Of a DNA stretch of 64,000 bases, positions 55,556 to 64,000 are shown piece after piece (within the stretch, counting starts at the first letter, position 1; every line of letters begins with the position of its first letter). Below the pieces are notes generated by a model. The model was not told the origin of the DNA. It saw only the letters and a list, made by a program, of their open reading frames with translations, and did no database searches. The translations under genes and the position numbers were made by a program. This DNA comes from Streptomyces sp. T12 (GTDB taxonomy: Bacteria > Actinomycetota > Actinomycetes > Streptomycetales > Streptomycetaceae), in NCBI RefSeq assembly GCF_028736035.1, contig NZ_CP117866.1, forward strand, positions 6,076,001 to 6,140,000, written 5' to 3'.

Positions 55556-56488
55556 ATGAGACTCGGTGTCCTCGACGTGGGATCGAACACTGTGCATCTG
55601 CTGGTGGTGGATGCACACCCTGGCGCGCGCCCGTTGCCTGCGCACTCACACAAGGCGGAGCTGCGCCTTGCCCAACTCCTCGACGACAGCGGGGCCATCG
55701 GTCCCGAGGGGGTCGACAAACTGATCGGCGTCGTCCACGAGGCGTTGCAGGCCGCCGAGGACAAGGGTGTCGAGGAGGTACTGCCCTTCGCGACCTCCGC
55801 GGTGCGGGAGGCCAGCAACGCCGATGACGTCCTCGCGCGCGTGAAGGCTGAGACCGGGGTTGAGCTGCAGGTTCTCAGTGGTGCGGAGGAGGCTCGGCTG
55901 ACGTTTCTCGCCGCGCGGCGGTGGTTCGGGTGGTCGGCCGGGAAGCTGTTGGTGCTGGACATCGGGGGCGGCAGCCTCGAGATCGCGTACGGCATCGACG
56001 AGGAGCCGGATGCGGCGGTGTCGTTGCCGTTGGGTGCGGGGCGGCTCACGGCCGGCTGGCTGCCGGGGGATCCGCCCGATCCTGAGGACATACGGGCGCT
56101 GCGGCGGCATGCCCGGGCCCAGATCGCCCGTACGGTCGGCGAATTCAGCCGCTTCGGGGCTCCTGATCATGTGGTCGCCACGTCGAAGACGTTCAAGCAG
56201 CTTGCCCGCCTCGCCGGCGCGGCCCGCTCCGCGGAGGGCGTGTACGTCCAGCGCGAGCTGAAGCGGGAGTCCTTGGAGGGCTGGGTTCCGCAGCTGGCGG
56301 GCATGACGGTCGCCGAGCGCGCGGAACTGCCGGGCGTCTCGGAGGGACGCGCGGGGCAGCTGCTCGCGGGGGCGTTGGTGGCTGAGGGGGCGATGGATCT
56401 GTTCGGGGTGGAGACGCTGGAGATCTGTCCTTGGGCGTTGCGGGAGGGCGTGATCTTGCGGAGGTTGGATCACTTGTCGGTGGGGTGA
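55556..56488 (+). CDS. ppx: Exopolyphosphatase / GppA-type phosphatase
   Basis: 310 residues of the ASKHA Ppx/GppA fold. N-terminal motif [17 protein letters not shown] at 4-20 and [13 protein letters not shown] near 143 match the phosphate-binding loops; the helical C-terminal domain of longer Ppx enzymes is absent, as usual for the short actinobacterial form. It may degrade polyphosphate or (p)ppGpp-derived pppGpp. TAGCGT ends 7 nt before ATG 55556 (leaderless). Confidence 0.9.
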   Translation: MRLGVLDVGSNTVHLLVVDAHPGARPLPAHSHKAELRLAQLLDDSGAIGPEGVDKLIGVVHEALQAAEDKGVEEVLPFATSAVREASNADDVLARVKAETGVELQVLSGAEEARLTFLAARRWFGWSAGKLLVLDIGGGSLEIAYGIDEEPDAAVSLPLGAGRLTAGWLPGDPPDPEDIRALRRHARAQIARTVGEFSRFGAPDHVVATSKTFKQLARLAGAARSAEGVYVQRELKRESLEGWVPQLAGMTVAERAELPGVSEGRAGQLLAGALVAEGAMDLFGVETLEICPWALREGVILRRLDHLSVG

Positions 56489-56514
56489 CGGGGCCTTCGG
56501 CGGTGGGGCGGGGG

Positions 56515-56710
56515 TGCCTGCGGCGGCCTGTGCGGGTGGGGTGGGGTTCGCGTAGCGCGTGCGGGTGTGTTGTGGGGCGGGGACGTGCCGGGGGGTGTCC
56601 GTCCTCGGTCCGGCGGCTCGGTTGCGCAGGAGGTGCTGTGTGTTGACGCCGGCCGCTGCGGGCGGACACCCCCGGCACGTCCCCTTCCCGCCGTACGCGG
56701 CTGCGGGTAC
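56515..56710 (-). repeat. Dispersed intergenic repeat, copy B
   Basis: Inverted copy of 28711-28909. Hairpin arms lie at 56579-56601 and 56663-56684 with the same loop sequence. It begins 26 nt after the ppx stop. Confidence 0.85.
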
Positions 56711-56744
56711 GTAGGGCTACGCCTCACAAGGCCGCACTCGCTTT

Positions 56745-56863
56745 CCAGCGCCGGTCGGCATCACTCAGCCGGTCCGGCGTTTGAGGACGAGGCCCGTTCA
56801 GGGCCGATGGGGGTCCAGGGGGGGCGGAGCCCCCTGGCGGGGTGGAAGGGGCGGAGTCCCTTC
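56745..56863 (-). repeat. Dispersed repeat family 2, copy 2, with paired hairpins
   Basis: 56745-56813 is the inverse of 39852-39920. It is followed by CCAGGGGG-GGCGGAG-CCCCCTGG (56815-56837) and GAAGGG-GCGGAGT-CCCTTC (56845-56863), two hairpins with the shared loop core GCGGAG, a combination I recognise as frequent between Streptomyces genes. Confidence 0.8.
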
Positions 56864-57072
56864 AGGATGGGACGGGTAGGGGCGGCGGGGGCGAAAAGCC
56901 GACCGCAGCCACCCGCGCAACCGCGTGAACCCCACCACACCACCCGCCCGCGCCCCCGCTCCAGCCGTCCGGCATATGACCAGTTCGCGCCCCTGGCCGA
57001 TTGCAGACCCCCGTGGTGGTCGGGCCGGCATCGGTTCCCCGGCGTTCGTTGGCGCCCCGTACTCTGTCCCTC

Positions 57073-57897
57073 GTGGCAGAACCAGTGGTGCGCATCCCGG
57101 ATGCGAAGGTCGCCCTGTCGACGGCCTCGGTCTATCCGGAGTCGACGGCGACGGCCTTCGAGATCGCCGCGCGCCTCGGGTACGACGGTGTCGAGGTCAT
57201 GGTGTGGACCGACCCGGTCAGCCAGGACATGGAGGCGCTGCGCCGGCTCAGTGACTACCACCAGATCCCGATCCTCGCCGTACACGCCCCTTGTCTGCTG
57301 ATCACCCAGCGCGTGTGGTCCACCGACCCCTGGACCAAGCTCCAGCGGGCCCAGGCGGCCGCCGAGAAGCTGGGGGCCTCCACGGTCGTCGTCCACCCGC
57401 CGTTCCGCTGGCAGCGCCAGTACGCCCGAGACTTCGTGGCCGGTATCTGGCGGATGGCGAACGAGACGGATGTGCGGTTCGCCGTCGAGAACATGTACCC
57501 CTGGCGCTACCGCGACCGCGAGATGCTCGCGTACGCCCCCGACTGGGACGTGACGAAGGACGACTACCGGCACTTCACGATCGACCTCAGCCACACCGCC
57601 ACGGCCCGCAGCGACGCGCTGCAGATGATCGATCGCATGGGAGACCGGCTGGGGCACGTGCACCTCGCGGACGGCAGGGGGTCGGCCAAGGACGAGCACC
57701 TCGTCCCGGGCCGCGGCAACCAGCCCTGCGCCCAGGTGCTGGAGCGTCTCGCCCTGTCCGGCTTCGACGGCCACGTCGTCATCGAGGTCAACACCCGCCG
57801 CGCGATGTCCAGTGCCGAACGCGAGGCCGATCTCGCCGAGGCCCTCGCCTTCACGCGGCTGCATCTGGCCTCGTCGGTGAAGGTGTCCCGACCGTGA
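57073..57897 (+). CDS. Sugar-phosphate isomerase/epimerase-like TIM-barrel protein
   Basis: 274 residues, xylose-isomerase-like (AP2Ec) barrel: [56 protein letters not shown] and HVHLADGRG carry typical metal/substrate side chains (E, H, D, H, E). Exact substrate unknown. The GTG start has TACTCT ending 7 nt upstream and no ribosome site (leaderless). The stop overlaps the following TetR gene's GTG by 4 bases (57894-57897). Confidence 0.85.
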   Translation: MAEPVVRIPDAKVALSTASVYPESTATAFEIAARLGYDGVEVMVWTDPVSQDMEALRRLSDYHQIPILAVHAPCLLITQRVWSTDPWTKLQRAQAAAEKLGASTVVVHPPFRWQRQYARDFVAGIWRMANETDVRFAVENMYPWRYRDREMLAYAPDWDVTKDDYRHFTIDLSHTATARSDALQMIDRMGDRLGHVHLADGRGSAKDEHLVPGRGNQPCAQVLERLALSGFDGHVVIEVNTRRAMSSAEREADLAEALAFTRLHLASSVKVSRP

Positions 57898-58535
57898 CCG
57901 ACGCCACCTCGGGGCGGGGAGGGGTGAGCTCCCGACGCCGGGGCCGGCCCCCTCGTACGGAATCCGCCGACACCCGCGACCGCATCCTGGACGCGGCCCG
58001 CGAGGAGTTCTCCGAGCGGGGGTACGAGAAGACGTCCGTGCGCGGCATCGCCAAGGCGGCCGGGGTGGACTCGGCCCTCGTGCACCACTACTTCGGCACC
58101 AAGGAGCAGGTCTTCGAGGCGGCCGTGGAGGTCGCCTTCGCGCCCGCCCTCAAGGTGCGGGACGCGGTGCTCGAAGGGCCCCTCGACGGCGTCGGCGAGC
58201 GCATGACCCGCACCATCTTCGGGCTCTGGGAGAACCCCGTGACCCGCAAGCCGCTGCTCGCGATCGTCCGGTCGGCGGTCAACAACGAGGCCGCGGCCAC
58301 CGTGTTCCGGCGGCTGGTCTCCGCTCAGCTGCTGCGCCGCATCGCCGGGGAGATCGACGCCCCGGACGCGGAACTGCGTGCCGAGCTCGCGGCCGCGCAG
58401 CTGGTGGGCATCGCGATGATGCGGTACGTCATCAAGATCGAGCCGATCGCGTCGGCGGACCCGGAGCAGATCATCGCGCGCGTGGCGCCGGTGGTGCAGG
58501 GGCATCTCACCGGACGCTACGCCGCCGACGGGTGA
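57894..58535 (+). CDS. TetR-family regulator
   Basis: 213 residues; an Arg-rich leader (SRRRGRPPR) then the helix-turn-helix [37 protein letters not shown] segment near 30-62 and a TetR_C ligand domain with [19 protein letters not shown]. Translationally coupled to the upstream barrel protein; the two probably act in one pathway, but the target is unknown. ilvD follows in the same direction. Confidence 0.88.
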   Translation: MTDATSGRGGVSSRRRGRPPRTESADTRDRILDAAREEFSERGYEKTSVRGIAKAAGVDSALVHHYFGTKEQVFEAAVEVAFAPALKVRDAVLEGPLDGVGERMTRTIFGLWENPVTRKPLLAIVRSAVNNEAAATVFRRLVSAQLLRRIAGEIDAPDAELRAELAAAQLVGIAMMRYVIKIEPIASADPEQIIARVAPVVQGHLTGRYAADG

Positions 58536-58671
58536 GTCACCCGCCTGCTCCACGAGACATTCATCCCGTATTCCGGACACCTCGTCCCGACCTCTGGATG
58601 ACCGGCGTACGCTCGTTAGCAGTCAGAAGTCTCTGATCGCAGTCTTTGCAGTCCTGAAGGAGCGAGCGACG

Positions 58672-60525
58672 ATGCCCGAGCTGAGGTCCCGCACAGTCAC
58701 CCACGGTCGCAACATGGCGGGCGCCCGCGCCCTTATGCGCGCCTCTGGTGTACCCGGTGCGGACATCGGCCGGAAGCCGATCATCGCGGTGGCGAACTCC
58801 TTCACCGAGTTCGTGCCCGGCCACACCCACCTCCAGCCCGTCGGCCGGATCGTCAGCGAGGCGATCACGGAGGCCGGCGGCATCCCGCGCGAGTTCAACA
58901 CGATCGCCGTCGACGACGGCATCGCCATGGGCCACGGCGGCATGCTCTACTCCCTGCCCTCCCGCGACCTCATCGCGGACAGCGTGGAGTACATGGTCGA
59001 GGCCCACTGCGCCGACGCCCTGATCTGCATCTCCAACTGCGACAAGATCACCCCGGGCATGCTGAACGCCGCCCTGCGGCTGAACATCCCCACGGTCTTC
59101 GTCTCCGGCGGCCCGATGGAGTCCGGACGCGCCACTCTCGTGGACGGTACGGTCCGTACGCTCGACCTGGTCGACGCGATCTCCGACGCCGTGAACGACA
59201 AGATCTCGGACGAGGACATCCTCCGTATCGAGGAGAACGCCTGTCCGACGTGCGGCTCCTGTTCCGGCATGTTCACCGCCAACTCGATGAACTGCCTGAC
59301 CGAGGCCATCGGCCTGTCCCTGCCCGGCAACGGCTCGGTGCTCGCCACGCACACGGCCCGCAAAGCCCTGTACGAGGACGCGGCCCGCACGGTCATGGAC
59401 ATCACCCGCCGCTATTACGAGCAGGACGACGAGACGGTCCTGCCGCGCAACGTCGCCACCTTCGCGGCGTTCGAGAACGCCATGGCCCTCGACATCGCGA
59501 TGGGCGGCTCCACCAACACGATCCTGCACCTGCTGGCCGCCGCCCAGGAGGCGGAGGTTCCGTTCGGTCTGGAGCAGATCGACGCGGTCAGCCGCCGGGT
59601 CCCGTGCCTGGCGAAGGTCGCGCCCAACGTCGCCAAGGACCGCACGTACTACATGGAGGACGTGCACCGCGCCGGCGGTATCCCGGCGCTGCTGGGCGAG
59701 CTGCACCGCGCCGGCCTGCTGAACGAGGACGTGCACGCCGTTCACAGCCCGTCCCTGGGGGACTGGCTGAAGACCTGGGACGTGCGGGGCGGGTCGCCTT
59801 CCCCCGAGGCCGTCGAGCTGTGGCACGCCGCCCCCGGCTGTGTCCGCTCGGCCGAGGCCTTCTCGCAGTCCGAGCGCTGGGAGGCGCTCGACGAGGACGC
59901 CGAGGGCGGCTGCATCCGCAGCGCCGAGCACGCGTACTCCAAGGACGGCGGCCTGGCGGTCCTCCGGGGCAACCTCGCCGTGGACGGCTGCGTGGTGAAG
60001 ACCGCGGGTGTGGACGAGTCCATCTGGACCTTCGAGGGTCCGGCGGTCGTCTGCGAGTCGCAGGAAGAAGCCGTCGAGAAGATCCTCAACAAGCAGGTGA
60101 CCGACGGGGACGTCGTGGTCATCCGCTACGAGGGCCCCAAGGGCGGCCCCGGCATGCAGGAGATGCTCTACCCGACGTCCTTCCTCAAGGGCCGCGGCCT
60201 CGGCAAGACCTGCGCCCTGATCACCGACGGCCGTTTCTCCGGCGGTACGTCCGGCCTGTCCATCGGCCACGCCTCCCCGGAGGCCGCGTCCGGCGGCACG
60301 ATCGCCCTCGTCGAGGACGGCGACCGTATCCGCATCGACATCCCGAATCGCTCGATCGAGTTGCTGGTCGACGAGGCGGAACTCGCCCGCCGTGAGCAGG
60401 CGTTGAACGGGGCGTACGCCCCGAAGAACCGCGAACGCAAGGTCTCGGCGGCGCTGCGGGCCTACGCCGCGATGGCGACCAGCGCCGACAAGGGCGCGGT
60501 GCGGGACGTCAGCAAGCTGGGCTGA
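58672..60525 (+). CDS. ilvD: Dihydroxy-acid dehydratase
   Basis: Third step of branched-chain amino-acid synthesis (and of pantoate precursor supply). 617 residues, usual length. Fe-S cysteines and active-site motifs are visible: [26 protein letters not shown], and the C-terminal [31 protein letters not shown] precedes ATG 58672. The 136-bp upstream stretch shows no obvious leader peptide with Ile/Val/Leu codons. A terminator follows at 60537. Confidence 0.96.
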   Translation: MPELRSRTVTHGRNMAGARALMRASGVPGADIGRKPIIAVANSFTEFVPGHTHLQPVGRIVSEAITEAGGIPREFNTIAVDDGIAMGHGGMLYSLPSRDLIADSVEYMVEAHCADALICISNCDKITPGMLNAALRLNIPTVFVSGGPMESGRATLVDGTVRTLDLVDAISDAVNDKISDEDILRIEENACPTCGSCSGMFTANSMNCLTEAIGLSLPGNGSVLATHTARKALYEDAARTVMDITRRYYEQDDETVLPRNVATFAAFENAMALDIAMGGSTNTILHLLAAAQEAEVPFGLEQIDAVSRRVPCLAKVAPNVAKDRTYYMEDVHRAGGIPALLGELHRAGLLNEDVHAVHSPSLGDWLKTWDVRGGSPSPEAVELWHAAPGCVRSAEAFSQSERWEALDEDAEGGCIRSAEHAYSKDGGLAVLRGNLAVDGCVVKTAGVDESIWTFEGPAVVCESQEEAVEKILNKQVTDGDVVVIRYEGPKGGPGMQEMLYPTSFLKGRGLGKTCALITDGRFSGGTSGLSIGHASPEAASGGTIALVEDGDRIRIDIPNRSIELLVDEAELARREQALNGAYAPKNRERKVSAALRAYAAMATSADKGAVRDVSKLG

Positions 60526-60536
60526 CCTTCACGTCG

Positions 60537-60573
60537 AAGGGCCGCCTCCTGCTGGTGCGGGGGCGGCCCTTTT
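60537..60573. terminator. Terminator between ilvD and the Ser/Thr kinase gene
   Basis: Stem AAGGGCCGCC (60537-60546) / GGCGGCCCTT (60562-60571), 15-nt loop, followed by T residues. It serves two convergent genes. Confidence 0.75.
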
Positions 60574-60621
60574 GCTGTGCACATTCGCGGAGCCTGTTCG
60601 ACGCGCCTTTCGCGTACGGCG

Positions 60622-62808
60622 TCACCAAGCTGCGGGGTCGTGGCCGTCGACGGCGAAGACGGTGCCGTCGGGCGCGCTCGCGTAGACGTGGCCGTCGGCG
60701 AACACGGGCTCGGGCAGGTCGGCCGCCACCCGGTCCGAGTTCGGGCCGAGCCGGGGCGGCGTCTGGCCCAGGAGCCGGCCGTCGCGGGCATCCACCGCGA
60801 GCAGCCGGCCGTCGGGGGCCGTGACGTACACATGCCGGCCGTCGGCGACCGGCGATGACGTGCGCAACAGGGACGTCTCCAGGGTCCACAGCTGCCTGCG
60901 CGCCTCCATGTCGACGGCGACCAGCGAACCGTCGCCGGCCACGAGATAGACGACGTCCCCGTGCACGGTGCCGCGTGCCTGCAGGAGCGGGAGGGGCAGA
61001 GTCACGCGCCGCGAGGTCCGGTCGGTGGGGGAGTAGCGGACCACGGCCTTCGTGTCGCTGTAGATCCCCTCTATGGAGGTGAAGAAGGCCGACCCGTCCG
61101 ACGTACCGATGAGCTCCAGCGCTCCCTTCAGCCGGGCGTCCCAGCGCACGTCACCCGTGGCCGGGTCCACCGCGGTGACCCGGGTGCTCGAATCGTCGTC
61201 GGAGGTGGTCGTCGTGTACGCCAGTGGATCTCCGGCGAAGGACACGAAGAACGGCGCCCGGTGACCCGGTAGGGCGCGGCTCCACTTCGTGTCGCCCGAG
61301 GCGCCGTCCACGCCGGTGACGGTGCCGTCGGCGCCGGTGAGCAGCAGCATGCCGCCGGCTGTCACAGGTCCGCTGTGCGCGGGCATGTTCTGCTGCCAAC
61401 GCGCCTTGCCGGTCGCGGGATCGAGTGCCTCCAGCCGGTTGCCCTGCCCGGACGACGGGTGCACGAGGCCGCCCGCCACGGTCGGTGCTCCGTCCACGTG
61501 CGACGTGTCGACCGGGTGCCGCCACAGCAGTCGGCCGTCCAGCGGGTCGAGCGCGAAGACGAGCCCGGTCTGGGCGCACAGCACCTTTCCCGCACCGTAC
61601 GAACACTGGGGCGTGCCCTTCGTGGGCGCCGGTGCCGCCGCCCATGCGCCGAAAGCGGCCGACGCGGTCCGCGGGCTCTCGTGCTCCGGCGTCGGGTCGC
61701 CACCGCCGAGAAGCTGCACGGAGGCCAGAGCGACAACCGCGGTAAGCCCGATGGCCCCGGCCCCCAGAGCCAGCAGTCTGCCCCGGCGCCTTCCGGGGGG
61801 CGGCTTCCCGGGCTGCTTCTCCCCGACACGCGCCCCTCGCGCCGCCTGCGGCTCTTGGCCGAGCCCCTGACCGAGCTTCGGATCGAGCCCCTGACCGAGC
61901 TCCGGATCAGGCTCCGGCTTGGGCGGCGCTGCGCCGGCCCCGGCCCGCTGCGCCGGAATGAACGCCTGCGTGTCGTACGACGCCGCCACCGACCGCAGTT
62001 CCCGCATCAACTCGTCGGGCGTGGGCCGGTCCTCGGGCTCCTTGGCCAGACAGCGCACCACGAGCGGAGCGAGATTCCCCGGTACGCCGGTCAGGTCCGG
62101 CTCGTCATGGACGACCTGGTAGGCGACGACGTACGGACTGTCCGAATCGAACGGCCCTCGTCCCGTCGCCGCGTGCACCAACACGGACCCGAGCGCGAAG
62201 ATGTCGGCGGCCGGTCCGACCTCCCGTGGCCGCCGGAACTGCTCGGGCGCCATGAAGGGCGGCGTACCGATCAACTTCCCCGTCTCGGTGCGCAGTTCGC
62301 TGTCCTTTGGCCGAGAGATGCCGAAGTCGATGACCTTCGGACCGTCATCGGCGAGCAGCACATTGCTCGGCTTCAGATCCCGGTGCACGACGCCCACCCG
62401 GTGAATGTCGCGCAGCGCCTCCGCCAGTCCGGCCATCAGCCGCCGCAACTGCGCCGGGTCCATCGGCCCGTTCCGCTTCACCTGGTCGGCAAGCGTCGGG
62501 CCGGGTATGAACAGCGTGGCCATCCAGGGCCGTTCGGCCTCCGGATCGGCGTCGACCACGGGCGCGGTGAAGGCACCGCTCACCCTGCGCGCCGCGCCCA
62601 CCTCCTGCCGGAACCGCCCCCTGAACTCGGGATCCCTCGCGAACTCGGCATGTACGACCTTCACCGCGAGCTGCATGCCCGAAGTGCTCCGCGCCAGATG
62701 TACGACGCCCATGCCCCCGGACCCCAGGCGCGACTCCAGACGGTAGTGACCGGCGTACTCCGGAAGTTCCGCTTCCGCGCCCGCTCCGGCGTCCTGCTGT
62801 GGCGCCAT
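60622..62808 (-). CDS. Membrane Ser/Thr protein kinase with PQQ-like beta-propeller
   Basis: 728 residues. N-terminal PknB-type kinase (1-~280): Gly-rich loop GSGGMGVVH, Lys in LAVKVV, catalytic HRDLKPSNV, DFGISRP and GTPPFMAPEQ. A Pro-rich linker with GQGLDPKLGQGLGQEPQ repeats, one membrane helix (~340-360), and an extracytoplasmic beta-propeller of PQQ-type repeats (e.g. FALDPLDGRLLWRH, EALDPATGKARWQ, TAVDPATGDVRW) follow. Probably senses an envelope ligand; none can be named. Confidence 0.9.
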   Translation of the reverse strand: MAPQQDAGAGAEAELPEYAGHYRLESRLGSGGMGVVHLARSTSGMQLAVKVVHAEFARDPEFRGRFRQEVGAARRVSGAFTAPVVDADPEAERPWMATLFIPGPTLADQVKRNGPMDPAQLRRLMAGLAEALRDIHRVGVVHRDLKPSNVLLADDGPKVIDFGISRPKDSELRTETGKLIGTPPFMAPEQFRRPREVGPAADIFALGSVLVHAATGRGPFDSDSPYVVAYQVVHDEPDLTGVPGNLAPLVVRCLAKEPEDRPTPDELMRELRSVAASYDTQAFIPAQRAGAGAAPPKPEPDPELGQGLDPKLGQGLGQEPQAARGARVGEKQPGKPPPGRRRGRLLALGAGAIGLTAVVALASVQLLGGGDPTPEHESPRTASAAFGAWAAAPAPTKGTPQCSYGAGKVLCAQTGLVFALDPLDGRLLWRHPVDTSHVDGAPTVAGGLVHPSSGQGNRLEALDPATGKARWQQNMPAHSGPVTAGGMLLLTGADGTVTGVDGASGDTKWSRALPGHRAPFFVSFAGDPLAYTTTTSDDDSSTRVTAVDPATGDVRWDARLKGALELIGTSDGSAFFTSIEGIYSDTKAVVRYSPTDRTSRRVTLPLPLLQARGTVHGDVVYLVAGDGSLVAVDMEARRQLWTLETSLLRTSSPVADGRHVYVTAPDGRLLAVDARDGRLLGQTPPRLGPNSDRVAADLPEPVFADGHVYASAPDGTVFAVDGHDPAAW

Positions 62809-62988
62809 GGGACCACCCCCGTGCTGTTCGTCCGCGCGCGCGACGCTCGGAGCCTAGTCGATGACTCGTACGAGACAGAGGCGGCTTGCTAGCCTCCGTG
62901 TTCCAAACACGCACATGTGTGCGTGGCGTGATTTAGGGGAATCAACGGGGCCCCATGGCTGTCATGGGGATCAACGGGGGAGGTTTTC

Positions 62989-63351
62989 ATGTCTGCAGAC
63001 CGCGCTGAAGAGGTCAGAAGAGCCGAAGAGATCGACGGCGGCGGCGAAGAGACCGTCACAACGACTGCGGCTACGGCCACTCTGGCGACGACCACGGCGT
63101 TGCGCTACTACTCGGTCGCCCCTGGCGTCCGCCTGAACGTCCGCCGGGGCCCCGGCACCGGCTACGCCCTCGTCCGCGTGCTGCCTGAGGGCGCCAAGAT
63201 CCCGATCTACTGCCAGACGCCCGGCACCACGGTGGCAGGCCCCTACGGCACGTCGAACATCTGGGACAACATCGACGACGGCGAGTTCGTCTCGGACGCC
63301 TACGTGAACACCGGCAGCGACGGCTACGTCCGCCCACGCTGCTCCTTCTGA
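62989..63351 (+). CDS. Small SH3-like protein without a signal peptide
   Basis: 120 residues. An acidic then Thr/Ala-rich N-terminus (TVTTTAATATLATTTALRY) precedes a bacterial SH3-like module with VRLNVRRGPGTGYALVRVLPEGAKI and two Cys (IYCQTP, RPRCSF). No hydrophobic signal segment is evident, unusual for this normally wall-targeting fold, so it may be exported by another route or act inside. GGGGGAGG precedes ATG 62989. Confidence 0.75.
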   Translation: MSADRAEEVRRAEEIDGGGEETVTTTAATATLATTTALRYYSVAPGVRLNVRRGPGTGYALVRVLPEGAKIPIYCQTPGTTVAGPYGTSNIWDNIDDGEFVSDAYVNTGSDGYVRPRCSF

Positions 63352-63376
63352 TCCGACCTGCGATCGGACCCCTGAG

Positions 63377-63427
63377 CTGATCTCCGATCCGCTCTCTGAT
63401 CTGATCTGATCTCCGATCCGCTCTCTG
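63377..63427. repeat. 22-bp direct repeat
   Basis: CTGATCTCCGATCCGCTCTCTG at 63377-63398 and 63406-63427 (period 29), within GATC-rich sequence after the SH3-like gene. No gene is seen in 63352-63485. Confidence 0.75.
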
Positions 63428-63485
63428 GTCCGGTTCACCGGAACCCGTACGGAGCCCGCGGCCACGCCGGAGCCATAATCGACGC

Positions 63486-63989
63486 GTGAGCGAGAAGAAC
63501 GGCACCCCGGCCACCCCCGCGGGCTCCACGGGCCCCCGCCCCGAGCCCTTGCGCTTCTTCGGCACGACCTGGGTCGACCACGCCAACGGCTACACCGCCC
63601 GCCGTATCGCGGTAGCCGTCGGCTCCCTCGCCACCACGGCCGCCTCCTGCCTGGTCCTGCGCTTCGCCTACCAGGGGCTCCAGATCGCCGAGGTCGGCAG
63701 CTTCGTCGCCGTCCTGGTGGTCGTGATGTTCGCGGTGTGCAGCGCCCTCGCCTTCCGCCACACCTGGGACGCCTTCACCAAGCGCCCCGACCCCGACCGC
63801 CAGGCCTCCCTCCGCGGCCTGCTGGCCATCGGCTTCGTCGGCTCGCTCCTCGCCTACTCCTTCCGATCCCTCACCGAGGCCCCCGGCGAGAAACTCCACC
63901 GCCAGGAATACGAGGCGGCACGCCAACAACACGAGACCCGCACGACCCGCCGCACAGGCAACCCGGCAAAGAAGCGCCGCCGCGCGTAG
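63486..63989 (+). CDS. Small membrane protein
   Basis: 167 residues with about three membrane helices (about 42-62, 68-92 and 108-127) and a basic C-terminal tail (RTTRRTGNPAKKRRRA). Function unknown. GTG 63486 has CATAAT ending 6 nt upstream and no ribosome site (leaderless). Confidence 0.75.
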   Translation: MSEKNGTPATPAGSTGPRPEPLRFFGTTWVDHANGYTARRIAVAVGSLATTAASCLVLRFAYQGLQIAEVGSFVAVLVVVMFAVCSALAFRHTWDAFTKRPDPDRQASLRGLLAIGFVGSLLAYSFRSLTEAPGEKLHRQEYEAARQQHETRTTRRTGNPAKKRRRA

Positions 63990-64000
63990 CCAGAGACGCA

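Larger units (their letters stand above)
56489..57072. other. 584-bp intergenic block made of dispersed repeats
   Basis: Contains repeat element B (56515-56710), repeat family 2 copy 2 (56745-56813) and two GC hairpins (56815-56837, 56845-56863). Open frames here are by-products of the repeats. From about 56905 to 57055 no structure is clear; TACTCT (57060-57065) is the likely -10 of the next gene. Confidence 0.75.

Overview
The window is about 72% G+C by eye, with strongly GC-biased third codon positions, frequent GTG starts and many 4-base ATGA/GTGA gene overlaps. Gene content (sigE-cseABC, lsr2, clpC, disA-radA, the nuoD paralogue and several Streptomyces-type conserved hypotheticals) points to the core of a Streptomyces chromosome. 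I see no integrase, transposase, prophage, CRISPR array, rRNA or tRNA.

Layout. 0-5 kb: tilS, hpt, ftsH and folE on the + strand, with a strong terminator after ftsH. 5-8.3 kb: a leftward cluster folP / NTF2-like gene / folB / folK / DUF3180 membrane gene that converges on folE. 8.4-15 kb: envelope genes (MprF-like lysyltransferase, secreted-type esterase, repeat-bearing coiled-coil membrane protein, two bacterial-PH-domain membrane proteins). 15-17.4 kb: an orphan NuoD paralogue next to a MidA/NDUFAF7-family methyltransferase. 17.5-23 kb: a NarL-type two-component pair, a TmrB-like ATPase, an ArsR-type regulator with a palindromic operator, a small ORF and a threonine-aldolase-like enzyme. 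23.2-28.6 kb: a tightly coupled cofactor operon, DUF2520 reductase-like gene, panC, nadB, nadC and coaX. 29-36.3 kb: small conserved genes, a BlaI-type regulator, N-acetylglutamate-synthase-like argA, lsr2, an SCO3374-family gene, clpC behind a ClgR box, and a secreted HAD phosphatase. 36.8-41 kb: an M23 peptidase, a TetR/MFS efflux pair with a duplicated operator, and an AraC/VOC pair. 40.9-44.5 kb: the cell-envelope stress operon sigE-cseA-cseB-cseC. 44.8-52.5 kb: mutY, a second NarL-type pair with an unusual kinase, PAP2 phosphatase, a secreted-type protein, disA and radA. 52.7-58.5 kb: a sigma-like/zinc-finger/BACON fusion, a Cys-rich protein divergent from ppx, a block of dispersed repeats, a sugar-isomerase-like gene and a TetR regulator. 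58.7-64 kb: ilvD, a Ser/Thr kinase with a beta-propeller, an SH3-like protein and a small membrane protein.

How genes work together. Folate synthesis is represented by folE, folP, folB and folK. Pantothenate/CoA and NAD synthesis share one operon. Protein quality control is represented by ftsH and clpC, DNA maintenance by mutY, disA and radA, and envelope stress by sigE/cse; a sigma-E-like promoter lies before the MprF-like gene.

Three patterns cut across genes. About 19 start codons have a TANNNT -10-like hexamer 6-8 nt upstream and no ribosome site, predicting leaderless mRNAs. Several genes end in tandem duplications around the stop codon. Two dispersed intergenic repeat families each occur twice, in opposite orientation.
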